From: Hafnia alvei | GTDB taxonomy: Bacteria > Pseudomonadota > Gammaproteobacteria > Enterobacterales > Enterobacteriaceae | Direction of reading: 5' to 3' | Length of the DNA: 64,000 nucleotides | NCBI RefSeq assembly: GCF_964063325.1 | Contig: NZ_OZ061316.1 | Coordinates: 1-64,000 of the forward strand | In this document: one piece after another, positions 34,165 through 42,866 of the stretch | Numbering within the stretch: the stretch's first letter is position 1 | How the letters are laid out: each line of letters opens with the position of its first letter | Position numbers and translations under genes: made by a program | Notes under the pieces: generated by a model | Database searches by the model: none | Seen by the model: the letters and a program-made list of their open reading frames with translations, nothing else | Told to the model about the DNA's origin: nothing

Positions 34165-34944
34165 ATGAAATTAACGCAAATCCGCAATGCCACTCTCTTG
34201 CTGCAATATGCCGGTAAAAAATTCCTTATCGATCCAATGCTCGCAGAAAAGGAAGCCTGGGATGGTTTTGCCGGAAGTGCCCGCCCGCACCTGCGTAATC
34301 CCATGGTTGCCTTGCCTGTGCCTGTAGAAGATTTACTGGCTGTTGATGCCGTTATCCTGACCCACACTCATACCGATCATTGGGACGAAGCAGCACAGCA
34401 GTCTGTTCCTAAAGACATGCTTATTTATACGCAGGATGAAAAAGATGCGGCGCTGATCCGTTCTCAGGGCTTTCTTAACGTCCGCGTTCTGAAAGATGAA
34501 AATCATTTTGTTGACGGACTGACGATTTATAAAACTGACGGCCAGCACGGCAGTAACGAACTATACGCCGATACCCAATTGGGTGATTTACTGGGTGACG
34601 CATGCGGTCTGGTCTTCACGCATCATGATGAAAAAACGCTTTATATCGCCGGTGATACCGTCTGGGTCAAGCCTTATATAAAAAGCCTTCAGCGCTTCAA
34701 GCCGGAGATTGTGGTACTCAATACCGGCTATGCGGTCAACGACCTGTACGGTCCGATCATCATGGGAAAAGAAGATACCTTACGCACACTTAAGATGTTG
34801 CCGACTGCGACCATCGTGGCGTCTCACATGGAATCAATCAATCATTGCCTCCTTACCCGCGCAGAATTACGCGAGTTCTCACTTGAACATGGCATTGAAG
34901 ATAAAGTCCTTATTCCTGCAGACGGTGAAACAATGTCTTTCTGA
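34165..34944 (+). CDS. Metallo-beta-lactamase-fold hydrolase (UlaG-like)
   Basis: 259 residues. The MBL signature HTHTDH (about residues 68-73, ILTHTHTDHWDEA), a later H in DGQHGSNE, AGDTVW and a distal ASHMESINH give the dinuclear-metal ligands. Overall form is that of the UlaG/L-ascorbate-6-phosphate-lactonase-like branch. A ribosome site GGAGC precedes the ATG. It is followed 128 bases on by the DJ-1/AraC regulator, as in many chromosomal pairs. The substrate is unknown. Codon use resembles Klebsiella/Enterobacter-type DNA more than the AT-rich neighbours. Confidence 0.85.
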   Translation: MKLTQIRNATLLLQYAGKKFLIDPMLAEKEAWDGFAGSARPHLRNPMVALPVPVEDLLAVDAVILTHTHTDHWDEAAQQSVPKDMLIYTQDEKDAALIRSQGFLNVRVLKDENHFVDGLTIYKTDGQHGSNELYADTQLGDLLGDACGLVFTHHDEKTLYIAGDTVWVKPYIKSLQRFKPEIVVLNTGYAVNDLYGPIIMGKEDTLRTLKMLPTATIVASHMESINHCLLTRAELREFSLEHGIEDKVLIPADGETMSF

Positions 34945-35072
34945 TAAGCCAATAAGATTTATTTGGGCGAAAAATGTATTCCGACAGGTCACCTGTTATC
35001 CTCTGGTCAATCGGAATCAGCAATACTGCCGCCGGTGATCTGGTGGCTCTCCTTTACGGCAAGGTTAACGTT

Positions 35073-36047
35073 ATGTCTGTATTGACGGTCGCCGTGATTG
35101 CCACGGCCGGATTCAGCCCTTTTCACTTTTCAGTCCCCTGTATTATTTTCGGACAGTCTATGCCGCAGTCGGATTTATTCCGCGTGGAAATTTGTGCTGA
35201 AAAACCGGGCGTCGTCCTGTCAGATATTGGCCTGTCAATCAATGTGAAACATGGCCTCGAGCTACTTGACGTCGCAGACATTGTTATCGTGCCCTACTGG
35301 AATCATCCGGAAGAGCGACCTTCTCAGGCGCTACTTGACAAGCTGATAAGCGCATGGCAGCGTGGCGCAGAAGTGGTTGGGCTTTGTCTCGGTGCATACG
35401 TGCTGGCCTATTCTGGGTTACTGGATCAGCGCCGGGCGGTAACACACTGGGAGTTCGAACAGGACTTCGTTGAACGATTTCCAGCCGTTTGTCTGGACAG
35501 CAACTCGCTGTATACCAGCGATGAACGCCTTATTACCTCTGCCGGCACCGCCGCCGGTATTGACTGCTGTCTTAATATTATCCGGGATCATTACGGTTCA
35601 GCGGTTGCTAACCGTGTAGCAAGAAGAATGGTGGTTCCTCCTTATCGGGAAGGCGGCCAGGCACAGTTTATTGAACGCCCGGTCCCTGTATCTACGCGGG
35701 ACGGAAAAATGAACGAGCTGATGGACTACCTGCGTCGCAATCTGGACAAGCCGCACGACCTCGACTCGCTGGCGGGATTTGCCAGCATGAGCAGGCGGAC
35801 ACTTACCCGTCATTTTTTTAAGGCAACCGGGACAACGCTGGGTGGCTGGCTAAACGCTGAGCGTCTTCAGAGAAGCCAGGAGCTGCTGGAAACTACGGAC
35901 AGCAGTATTGAAAACGTGTCTGATATTGCCGGGTTTCAGTCGCCAATCTCTTTCCGCCAGAGTTTTAAGGCGAAATTCAGCGTCAGCCCAAGCGAATGGC
36001 GCCGGGCATTTCGCGGTCCTGTACCAGTTGATCACGGAAAGGCCTGA
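35073..36047 (+). CDS. GlxA/FtrA-type AraC regulator (DJ-1 plus AraC domains)
   Basis: 324 residues from ATG 35073, with AAGG 8 bases upstream; an in-frame ATG at 34974 would add 33 residues not typical of the family. N-terminal DJ-1/PfpI-like domain with the nucleophile-elbow motif VVGLCLGAYVLAYSGLLDQR and THWEF, then two AraC helix-turn-helices (SLAGFASMSRRTLTRHFFKA and ENVSDIAGFQSPISFRQSFKAKFSVSP). Such proteins are activators responding to small molecules. It probably controls the adjacent hydrolase gene, whose direction it shares. Confidence 0.9.
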   Translation: MSVLTVAVIATAGFSPFHFSVPCIIFGQSMPQSDLFRVEICAEKPGVVLSDIGLSINVKHGLELLDVADIVIVPYWNHPEERPSQALLDKLISAWQRGAEVVGLCLGAYVLAYSGLLDQRRAVTHWEFEQDFVERFPAVCLDSNSLYTSDERLITSAGTAAGIDCCLNIIRDHYGSAVANRVARRMVVPPYREGGQAQFIERPVPVSTRDGKMNELMDYLRRNLDKPHDLDSLAGFASMSRRTLTRHFFKATGTTLGGWLNAERLQRSQELLETTDSSIENVSDIAGFQSPISFRQSFKAKFSVSPSEWRRAFRGPVPVDHGKA

Positions 36048-36164
36048 GCGGAAGCTAAGAAATCATAATAATTTTAGAAAACTGGCAGCCTGATACCGGA
36101 ATAAAAATTTGTTCCTGAAATGAGTGAACTGGCTCATTCTTTAAGGGGGCCGCTTGGAAAACGA

Positions 36165-37390
36165 ATCTATGGCCACTCCCGTTTTTGCAACACCGATTTT
36201 GACAATAAGTTGGCTTGCTTGAATCTATCCGGCGTCTGAATGGGATTTTATTTCCGCGCCTGATGAACCTCAGAAAATATACGGCTTCAATGAGCCTTTC
36301 CGTTTTACAGGTTCCTCAACAGGCCGATAGGCCGTTAGTATCATCAATATTAATATTCGCAAAACCAGATCAGTGATTCTTTAAACCGGTGTATTTCTGC
36401 CGTTATGCTACATAAGTTTGCTGTCGTGCAGTTAAGGCCTAGGCTATTCTGGCTAGCTTGTTTGCTAGAGCACAAGTGACGACAAAGTTCCTTTTCCGGC
36501 ACAGTAAATCCCTGACCCAATCGGCCAATTTTCCAGACTGGTGTTCCAGTTTTTGTATGAATACCCTGGCACATTGAACCAACAAAGTTCGGATCTTTTT
36601 GTTACCTCGCTTACTAATTCCCAGCAATGTCGTCCGACCTCCCGTCGCCAATCTCAGTTGAAATAGTATTCGCTGTCAGTGTTCCGACGCCGGGAATGCT
36701 CAGCAAGCGCTGTCCAATCTCATCTTCGTCCAACTTTCGTTTCAACTGGGATTCAAAATCTTTAATCTGCTCAATAAGATAGTGATAATGCTGTTATAAT
36801 TTCAGCAATAACTGGCTGAGGTAAAAAGGCAAACTATTGTCCTCAGTTGGCTAATAACGGCAGCTCCTCGGGGGAACGCTAATGCCAAATTCCAGCAGAA
36901 AAGCATGCATTTGATTACCTTATCCTGAACCAGGGATTAACGGATAGGGTGCAGAGCCCGCATTGCCTGCTGAGATTCCGTTCTAGGTTGCACAAAACGC
37001 ATAGATGGACGCGATGCAGCTTCACAAATAGCTTCGGCGTCGAAAAAGTCGTTTTTGTTACTTTTAACGAATGGACGGACAAATTGTGGTGATATCAGCT
37101 TTGGAAAATGCCCCAATTCTTCCAACTTGCGAGCCATAAAGTGAGAGCCTTAGCAGGCTTCCATTGCGATGGTTGTAGCAGGGCATGTCGCCAAAAATTC
37201 GATTAACCTTGGCCGGGTAAATTTTTTACGGTAAACAGCCTTGCCGCGACGATCCTAGCAATGAATATGGAAAGAGTTTTTACCCAGATCAATACCAATG
37301 AGCGCAATGTTTTCCATGATAGTTCTCCGAATGAAAGCCTGTCCTCAGCATAGTAGCGGGAAGGAGGGAGTGGCCATCTCATTAAATATC
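36165..37390 (-). mobile_element. Decayed IS110-family (IS1111-like) element
   Basis: About 1.2 kb. The tnp-proximal side (near 37340-37385, ending CATCTCATTA) and the distal side (36170-36270) are both repeated at 57940-58285, which helps place the borders. The single transposase gene is riddled with stops. No terminal target duplication is expected for this family. Confidence 0.8.
36403..37317 (-). pseudogene. IS110-family transposase with many stops
   Basis: Starts MENIALIGIDLGKNSFHIHC and then a stop in place of Q/D; continues RRGKAVYRKKFTRPRLIEFL, ARKLEELGHFPKLISPQFVR, NDFFDAEAICEAASRPSMRF and, after a frameshifted centre, GGRTTLLGISKRGNKKIRTL and ALANKLARIA. The DEDD catalytic domain and transposase-20 domain are recognisable. 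At least four in-frame stops and frameshifts make it non-functional. Confidence 0.88.
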
Positions 37391-37682
37391 CTACTCTAAG
37401 GCGATTTCTTAAGCAGACATGACAGGCAGCTCTGAGCGAGGAGCGGACGCTGCCCGACAGACCTGATGTGCAACTGAGCCGGTTAGAAAGCACCAGTTTG
37501 GTTAAAACACATACTTAGCGTACGTTTCCGTACGGTTGGGCTTCAGACCCCTACTAGCGTTATTTAAATCGTGAGTCCCAGTTTTTTTCCGATAACTATT
37601 GGCCCTTGTTACCATCGTGCAGAAATAACAATAATATCTGAATACTAAAAGAGTAACTATAAACCTAGAGTTCATAAAAAAA

Positions 37683-37716
37683 GCGACTTGATATGGACGT
37701 AGTAATATCAAGTCGC
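37683..37716 (-). terminator. Intrinsic terminator, leftward
   Basis: Perfect 11-bp stem GCGACTTGATA / TATCAAGTCGC with a 12-base loop; seven A on its left (37676-37682) give a U-run for leftward transcription. No gene is seen just upstream on that strand, so it may end a small untranslated RNA or long yeeA-side read-through. Confidence 0.75.
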
Positions 37717-38697
37717 AAATGTTATATACACGTATATAACAATGAGTTTTCACATTCTCTGTAGTGCAAGGAAACTATACATAAATCAATACCAGGTTTC
37801 CTTAATGAATATTGTTTTATTTATGAAATATTGAAGTAAAAACTTAAAAATAAAAATCCAATAACAAACACATAACATTAATAATATATTTGGTTATTTT
37901 AACATTAGTAACTCTATGAAAGACTCGATCTTGCCTTAAAAGTTACATATTCCATATTTCACGACTCACACCTCGACAGGACATTTATTTAATTAAATGC
38001 TTCTAGGTATTATAAACATAAATACTATTTTTATAAAAACAGGATACAGTAAAGATGCGGTAATGTTATTTTTATCTCTGAGGGAAGAGGATTGCATAGG
38101 GTTTTACTTATAGCAATTAAATATCTAAGCTTCTAGGAGAGGGGGCTATTAAAAGTGGGTGTCTTTATTTATAATTTATGTAATGAGTTAAGCGCATTAT
38201 TTAATGTAATTTAAAGTCATTATTTTGTAATGGTTTTTAAATATTATTTCTTTTACATGCATTGTATTAACTTAAAACATGAACGAAATTATTTATTGAG
38301 CTACGACATCACGAATGCCGTATGGTAATTTGAATCATGATTAAATACTATTGGTTTATAATCAAACACATTTCTGATAATTAAGTTGAGCGTATTGGTT
38401 AAAAATACACTGAGCGTTGATATAGCTAAATCGTATTGTATTCGTAGAAATACTATATATATCTAGAACTTATGGATATTTTATTTTTTAAGGTAATATA
38501 TAATACAATGGTGAGTCGTTTTATCTTATTAATAATAAATCATTACTCTTGGAGTCTATATGCACCAGGTGAAATTAGATTAGATGACATATGGAATTAT
38601 CTATCATCATACTAATACACGCGTTATTTTACTTGAGTGTTACTATCAGATTATTGTGAGTCTACCTAATATAAGGATTTAAAAAATAAGGTTATTT

Positions 38698-38727
38698 ACA
38701 ATGACTCTGCATCACAAGAGTCATTGT
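38698..38727 (-). terminator. Hairpin downstream of the yeeA-like gene
   Basis: Perfect 11-bp stem ACAATGACTCT / AGAGTCATTGT with an 8-base loop, 135 bases beyond the leftward stop of the FUSC gene. Leftward it is followed by AAATAACCTTATTTTTT, a late and imperfect T-run. Probable terminator. Confidence 0.55.
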
Positions 38728-38861
38728 TATTTAAGGTTATCATCACCACTTAGTTGTATTTTACTTATTTATATCATAATTATATAAAGCAATCCATCAG
38801 ATGGTTAATTACAAGGATTTTAGTGGGGTTTATTGTGACTAAATATAAGATAAATACTTAT

Positions 38862-39926
38862 CTACTTTTTAAAAAGTATATTATTTACTGATAACTTTAA
38901 GACTTCAAACTGCTTAGCTAGCTCCAAACTTAGCCATATATAGCCATATACTGAAGCTTCATAATTATTAACATCAGTGTTATCATATAGCAAAGACTGA
39001 TGGAGATTGCTTACACTATCACTTAGTTTTATATTAGTCATATCAATAGATGATAGCTGGCCAAGTTCTAATGTATCCTCTATATCCTGTAGTGCATTTA
39101 CTGTCATATAAATAGACTCATGTAACTCTGATGAGTTAATTATTAAGAAATGACTTTTCCTTGATTCCCAGTGTGCATGGGCCTGTGACTCAAGAATACA
39201 TATGATATTGGTGCATGTTTTTTGTATTAGTTCAAACTCCTCTTTACTTCTATGGCACTCCTTACATGCAGCTACAATCAAAGATCTTAAACTCACAATA
39301 TCCAAAACAATTTTTTGGATTTCTTTATCTAAACAAGGCTGTTCAATTAGATTTCGGGAGTTGACTGTTTGATAAAGTTTAGAAAGTCGATTAATAATAC
39401 ATCCAAGTTTTAAACGCCAGTGAACGTATGCTCTCTGTGGATACAATCCAGTGAAAATTATAGCAAGAAAAGCGCCAAGTATTATATTAGCGCTGCGCCA
39501 AAAAGCCGTCATAACATCACCAGCAGGAGCACTAGATACAACGGATAATGTAATTCCAATTAGTAATGCTAAATATGGTTTTTTACCTAATGTTAGATAG
39601 CCACAAATGAACATACATATTGCACACCAAATTAACATATATGCAAATGAAAACATCTCGATTTTTAGTGCTATAATTCCTAGTATTGCACCAGCAAGTG
39701 TTCCACCTATACGTTCTAGCGCTCTTGGCACCGCACTACCTAGGAATGAGATAGGCCCCATGACAACAACAAGTGTAATTAATGGCCATGTATGATCTGG
39801 TAGATTAGCAAAATGCAATATTACAAATGTTAAGACAAATGAAATTGAAATACGAATGGCATGTACAAATCTGAAATGTTTATAAAGAAATTTCTCTCTT
39901 TTGGTTATTTTAACACATCCGCTCAC
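38862..39926 (-). CDS. YeeA-like FUSC-family inner-membrane transporter
   Basis: 354 residues, against 352 for E. coli YeeA. N-terminal half with about six membrane helices (HAIRISISFVLTFVILHF, TWPLITLVVVMGPISFLGSA, RIGGTLAGAILGIIAL, YMLIWCAICMFICGYLTLGKKPYLALLIG, ANIILGAFLAIIFTG), then YPQRAYVHWRLKL and a cytoplasmic helical half. GTG start with GGAG 6 bases upstream. The FUSC fold includes aromatic-acid exporters such as AaeB; YeeA itself is uncharacterised. Much more AT-rich than E. coli yeeA, with heavy use of ATA and TTA codons. A 44-bp inverted-repeat element lies about 120-165 bases upstream. Confidence 0.88.
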   Translation of the reverse strand: MSGCVKITKREKFLYKHFRFVHAIRISISFVLTFVILHFANLPDHTWPLITLVVVMGPISFLGSAVPRALERIGGTLAGAILGIIALKIEMFSFAYMLIWCAICMFICGYLTLGKKPYLALLIGITLSVVSSAPAGDVMTAFWRSANIILGAFLAIIFTGLYPQRAYVHWRLKLGCIINRLSKLYQTVNSRNLIEQPCLDKEIQKIVLDIVSLRSLIVAACKECHRSKEEFELIQKTCTNIICILESQAHAHWESRKSHFLIINSSELHESIYMTVNALQDIEDTLELGQLSSIDMTNIKLSDSVSNLHQSLLYDNTDVNNYEASVYGYIWLSLELAKQFEVLKLSVNNILFKK

Positions 39927-40048
39927 TTAATCTCCAATTTCTATTAATAGAATATATGGAATTATTATATAAAAAACCAACCCACTCACAAACTATTAAT
40001 TTTCTTATTATTGCAATCTAACAGTTAAAAACATTTAGTAATAAAGTT

Positions 40049-40092
40049 TTCGGGATTCCGCGCTAGTGATTGAGTGCCAATCCGAAATGTCG
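40049..40092. repeat. 44-bp bipartite inverted-repeat element, copy 1
   Basis: TTCGGGATTCCG, 20 bases, TCCGAAATGTCG. The same arrangement with the same 20-base spacing is at 56227-56270. The halves are inverted versions of a CGGSATTYCG-like box. Located in the upstream region of the leftward yeeA-like gene. Confidence 0.7.
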
Positions 40093-40284
40093 AATTTTTT
40101 AATGGGTGGTATCATTGACTTAAGAATAGAATGATATTTTAAAATTAATTATTGGTATTGTTAAAATCTAAAATATGAATGAGATCAGCTAAAAAAAATA
40201 GCGTATACGCCCTTATTATCTAAAGACAAGGACCTGGCACAGGCCTGCAGGGATTTAGGTGGGACTGCTGTCCCATCGACTATG

Positions 40285-41050
40285 GGTAATGATTCCAATT
40301 AGTAGAACATGTGTTTTTCAATGAAGGTCCCGGTGACCTTTTCATGTAGTTCAATTGAGCGTGAGAAGCAGATTGTTTTTCGGGCCAAACGCTTGATGCG
40401 GGTTCTTAGCGTCAGATTGTTACGCTCAATACGCTGAGTGAATATTTTGCCAGCCAGATGCTTCTCTTTCGGCACTTCTCTGGCATAACCTCCCCAGTCA
40501 TCGCTTGTTATCATGCCGATATTAAACGGAGTGAGCAGGGTCAGCAGTTCACGACAGGTATCATCTGTCCGTGGTCCGAATGTATAAGCCAGAATGCCAC
40601 TTGTTCTGGTGTTGTATGCGTACCAAAGCCAGTGCTGCCGGGCTTTACTGCCGACAAAGCTCCATTGCTCATCGAGTTTGCAGATAAGCGCCACATCTGC
40701 ATGAGCGACCGGAGAGGATGCTATTCGCTTCAGCACGAGCTTTTTAAAGTATGAATGACGGTATTAATGCCGATTTTGAGCGTCCTTGCAGTATCCCGGA
40801 CACCGACACCGTTGAATACCATTTAGGTAATTTGTCCTATGACGCCGAGCTTGCGGGCTTCATAAGTATAGATGAGCAGAAACACACGGGGCACTCACGA
40901 CAGCGAAACCGGTCACGGCCTTTAGTAGGATTCTACCCATGACGGTAAACCTGAGCAGACTGACAATGGGGACAATGAACAGTAACGCTGGCCATGAGAA
41001 AACCTCAAAGCGGGCATTATATCTCAATTCAACTAATTAGATGCATAACC
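40285..41050 (-). mobile_element. IS1-family element, full length but degenerate
   Basis: 766 bp, the IS1 length. Ends GGTAATGATTCCAATTAG (left) and, read inward from the right, GGTTATGCATCTAATTAG. insB is open; insA (from ATG 40995 leftward, MASVTVHCPHCQSAQVYRHG) has a TAG after residue 20, a second stop (TAA) and a small indel. No flanking duplication is visible. A second, truncated copy is at 60862-61549. Confidence 0.88.
40299..40736 (-). CDS. insB: IS1 InsB
   Basis: 145 residues carrying the IS1 DDE domain: DVALICKLDEQWSFVGSKAR, HWLWYAY, YTFGPRTDDTCRELLTLL, GMITSDDWGGYAREVP and RIERNNLTLRTRIKRLARKT. Normally made as an InsAB' fusion by frameshifting in the A-run; since insA is broken here, active fusion transposase is unlikely. 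Confidence 0.9.
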   Translation of the reverse strand: MLKRIASSPVAHADVALICKLDEQWSFVGSKARQHWLWYAYNTRTSGILAYTFGPRTDDTCRELLTLLTPFNIGMITSDDWGGYAREVPKEKHLAGKIFTQRIERNNLTLRTRIKRLARKTICFSRSIELHEKVTGTFIEKHMFY

Positions 41051-41331
41051 AACCTTTGGCGATTTCACACGTAACAGGATTATCCATATATTGGACGAAG
41101 CCGAACAAGGTCAAAATGGATTTAACTACCGTGCGGAACGTACCGATGATGAGGGAAAATCATTCCCTATTACAACGATAAATAGATGCGCATATACATC
41201 GTATTGACTCGATCGTAGGTATATAAATAAACACCAAAGTGGTAACTAGGTAACCTACTCTATTAGAATGGCTGGCGCATGCGACCTTCTAATAGGAAGC
41301 AGTTACCCGTCTCATTATTATAGTTGCAATA
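41051..41331. other. Remnant beside IS1
   Basis: A plus-strand open stretch (about 41068-41180) reads RNRIIHILDEAEQGQNGFNY then RAERTDDEGKSFPITTI. On the other side of IS1, 40200-40284 reads KDKDLAQACRDLGGTAVPST. They may be parts of one broken gene split by IS1, but I recognise neither. Confidence 0.3.
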
Positions 41332-42786
41332 TTAGTACAAGCCTAAAACCTTCCACCACATTAAGCCAAATATTAGGAATACTGCTTGATTAATGAGACT
41401 AATAATAAATCCTGTTCGCCACCACACACCGGTCGGAACATATCCGGCACCAAATAGAATAGGGCCACGAGCATGTGTGTATTGAGTCAGTGAACAGTAG
41501 AGGCTGCTGGAAAAGGCTAGCATAAGCGCAGTTGGTACAGTTGGAATACCTAAATTAATACTAACACTGAGGAATACCCCATATAGAGCAGCTATCTGAG
41601 CATTACCGCTGGCAAAGAAATAGTGTGTGTAAAAATATGCAGCATTTAATAATATTAGAATGATTATCCAGTTAGTTCCATGCATAGTATGACCAATGCT
41701 GTTACCTATAAGATTGCCAAACCAAGTTGTAAAGCCTAATCTTTTTAACTGGTTTGCCATCATAAGTAATGCTGCAAACCATATTAATGTATCCCAAGCA
41801 TCCTTTTCATTTTTCACATCATCCCAATTGAGCACACCAGATAAAAGCAGAGCTGATAGGCCAACAAATGCAGCAATCGTTGGATCGATACCCCATCTGC
41901 TACCAAAGATCCATAGCACTAACAACAATAGAACGGTTCCAATCATCATATATTCACTGAGTGAAATCGAACCCATTTTCGATAATTCAGCACGTGCAAT
42001 GCTCGGAGCATCAGGCGTTTTACGAATTTCTGGTTTTGTTAACCAATAAACCAAGGGAGGGATAAGAATCAAAGAAATTAGACATGGAATTATAGATGCC
42101 ATTAACCATCCGCCCCAACTCAAGGTAACACCAGCGTTGGCTGCCAATTTTACCGCGAGCAGATTCCCAGTATAACCGGTCATGAACATGGCAGCAGTGA
42201 CATCATTGACATTACCGATACAGGTAACTAAAAATGTTCCAATCTTACTTCGAGAAGCATCGTCAGGTCTCGAATCGAAACTGCGTGCTAGTGAATCTGC
42301 AATCGGATAAATGACACCACCGCATCGTGCCGTATTACTAGGCATAGCAGGAGATAAAATTAAGTCTGCAAAAGCTAAACCGTACGCCAAACCTAACGTG
42401 CGCTTTCCCAGTAAACGAATCATTAACAGTGCAATACGCCGACCTAATCCCGTTTTTATGAATCCTCTAGCAATCATAAAAGCAACAACAATTAACCAAA
42501 TTAACGAACTATTAAGATCACTTAACGCTATTTTAACGTTATCAGCAGAGCTTGTATCTCCTGACGAATGCACCAAAGCAAAGACAGTTATTCCGATAAA
42601 TCCAACTGCGCCAATAGGCAAAACTTTAACGACAATACACGCGATAGTGGCTATAAAAATAATTGTTGAATGCCAAGCGGGTACGCTCAATCCATTAGGT
42701 TGTCTTAGATACCAAAATATTGCAGCAATCATGATTATGATAATTAAAGGTAGCCATCGCACATTATTCTGCTGTTGACATGTCAT
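41332..42786 (-). CDS. DASS-family dicarboxylate (malate-type) transporter
   Basis: 484 residues, about 12-14 membrane segments, of the divalent anion:sodium symporter family (CitT/TtdT/SODiT1 branch). The signature segments LSPAMPSNTARCGGVIYPIA (SNT motif) and, in the second half, the SLYCSLTQYTHARGPILFGAGY stretch mark the two substrate-binding hairpins. Members exchange or symport malate, succinate, citrate or tartrate. Start ATG 42786. It is 80 bases downstream of the malic-enzyme gene, same strand, so uptake and decarboxylation are probably one operon. Confidence 0.88.
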   Translation of the reverse strand: MTCQQQNNVRWLPLIIIIMIAAIFWYLRQPNGLSVPAWHSTIIFIATIACIVVKVLPIGAVGFIGITVFALVHSSGDTSSADNVKIALSDLNSSLIWLIVVAFMIARGFIKTGLGRRIALLMIRLLGKRTLGLAYGLAFADLILSPAMPSNTARCGGVIYPIADSLARSFDSRPDDASRSKIGTFLVTCIGNVNDVTAAMFMTGYTGNLLAVKLAANAGVTLSWGGWLMASIIPCLISLILIPPLVYWLTKPEIRKTPDAPSIARAELSKMGSISLSEYMMIGTVLLLLVLWIFGSRWGIDPTIAAFVGLSALLLSGVLNWDDVKNEKDAWDTLIWFAALLMMANQLKRLGFTTWFGNLIGNSIGHTMHGTNWIIILILLNAAYFYTHYFFASGNAQIAALYGVFLSVSINLGIPTVPTALMLAFSSSLYCSLTQYTHARGPILFGAGYVPTGVWWRTGFIISLINQAVFLIFGLMWWKVLGLY

Positions 42787-42866
42787 AAGGCATCTCTTCT
42801 CATATGTATTATACGTTGGGCTCCCCCAACGTAATTTTTTTGGAAAACTTAATAATAAATATTTAA

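Larger units (their letters stand above)
37391..38861. other. AT-rich non-coding interval
   Basis: About 1.5 kb without a credible gene. Two strong hairpins are listed separately. The remainder is very AT-rich with TATA-type stretches, the composition expected of H-NS-bound foreign DNA. Confidence 0.5.

Noticed and set aside
40200..41180. A gene interrupted by IS1 (KDKDLAQACRDLGG on one side, LDEAEQGQNGFNYRAE on the other)
   Set aside because: Both stretches are short, do not join into one recognisable family, and no target duplication links them; kept only as an unassigned remnant.
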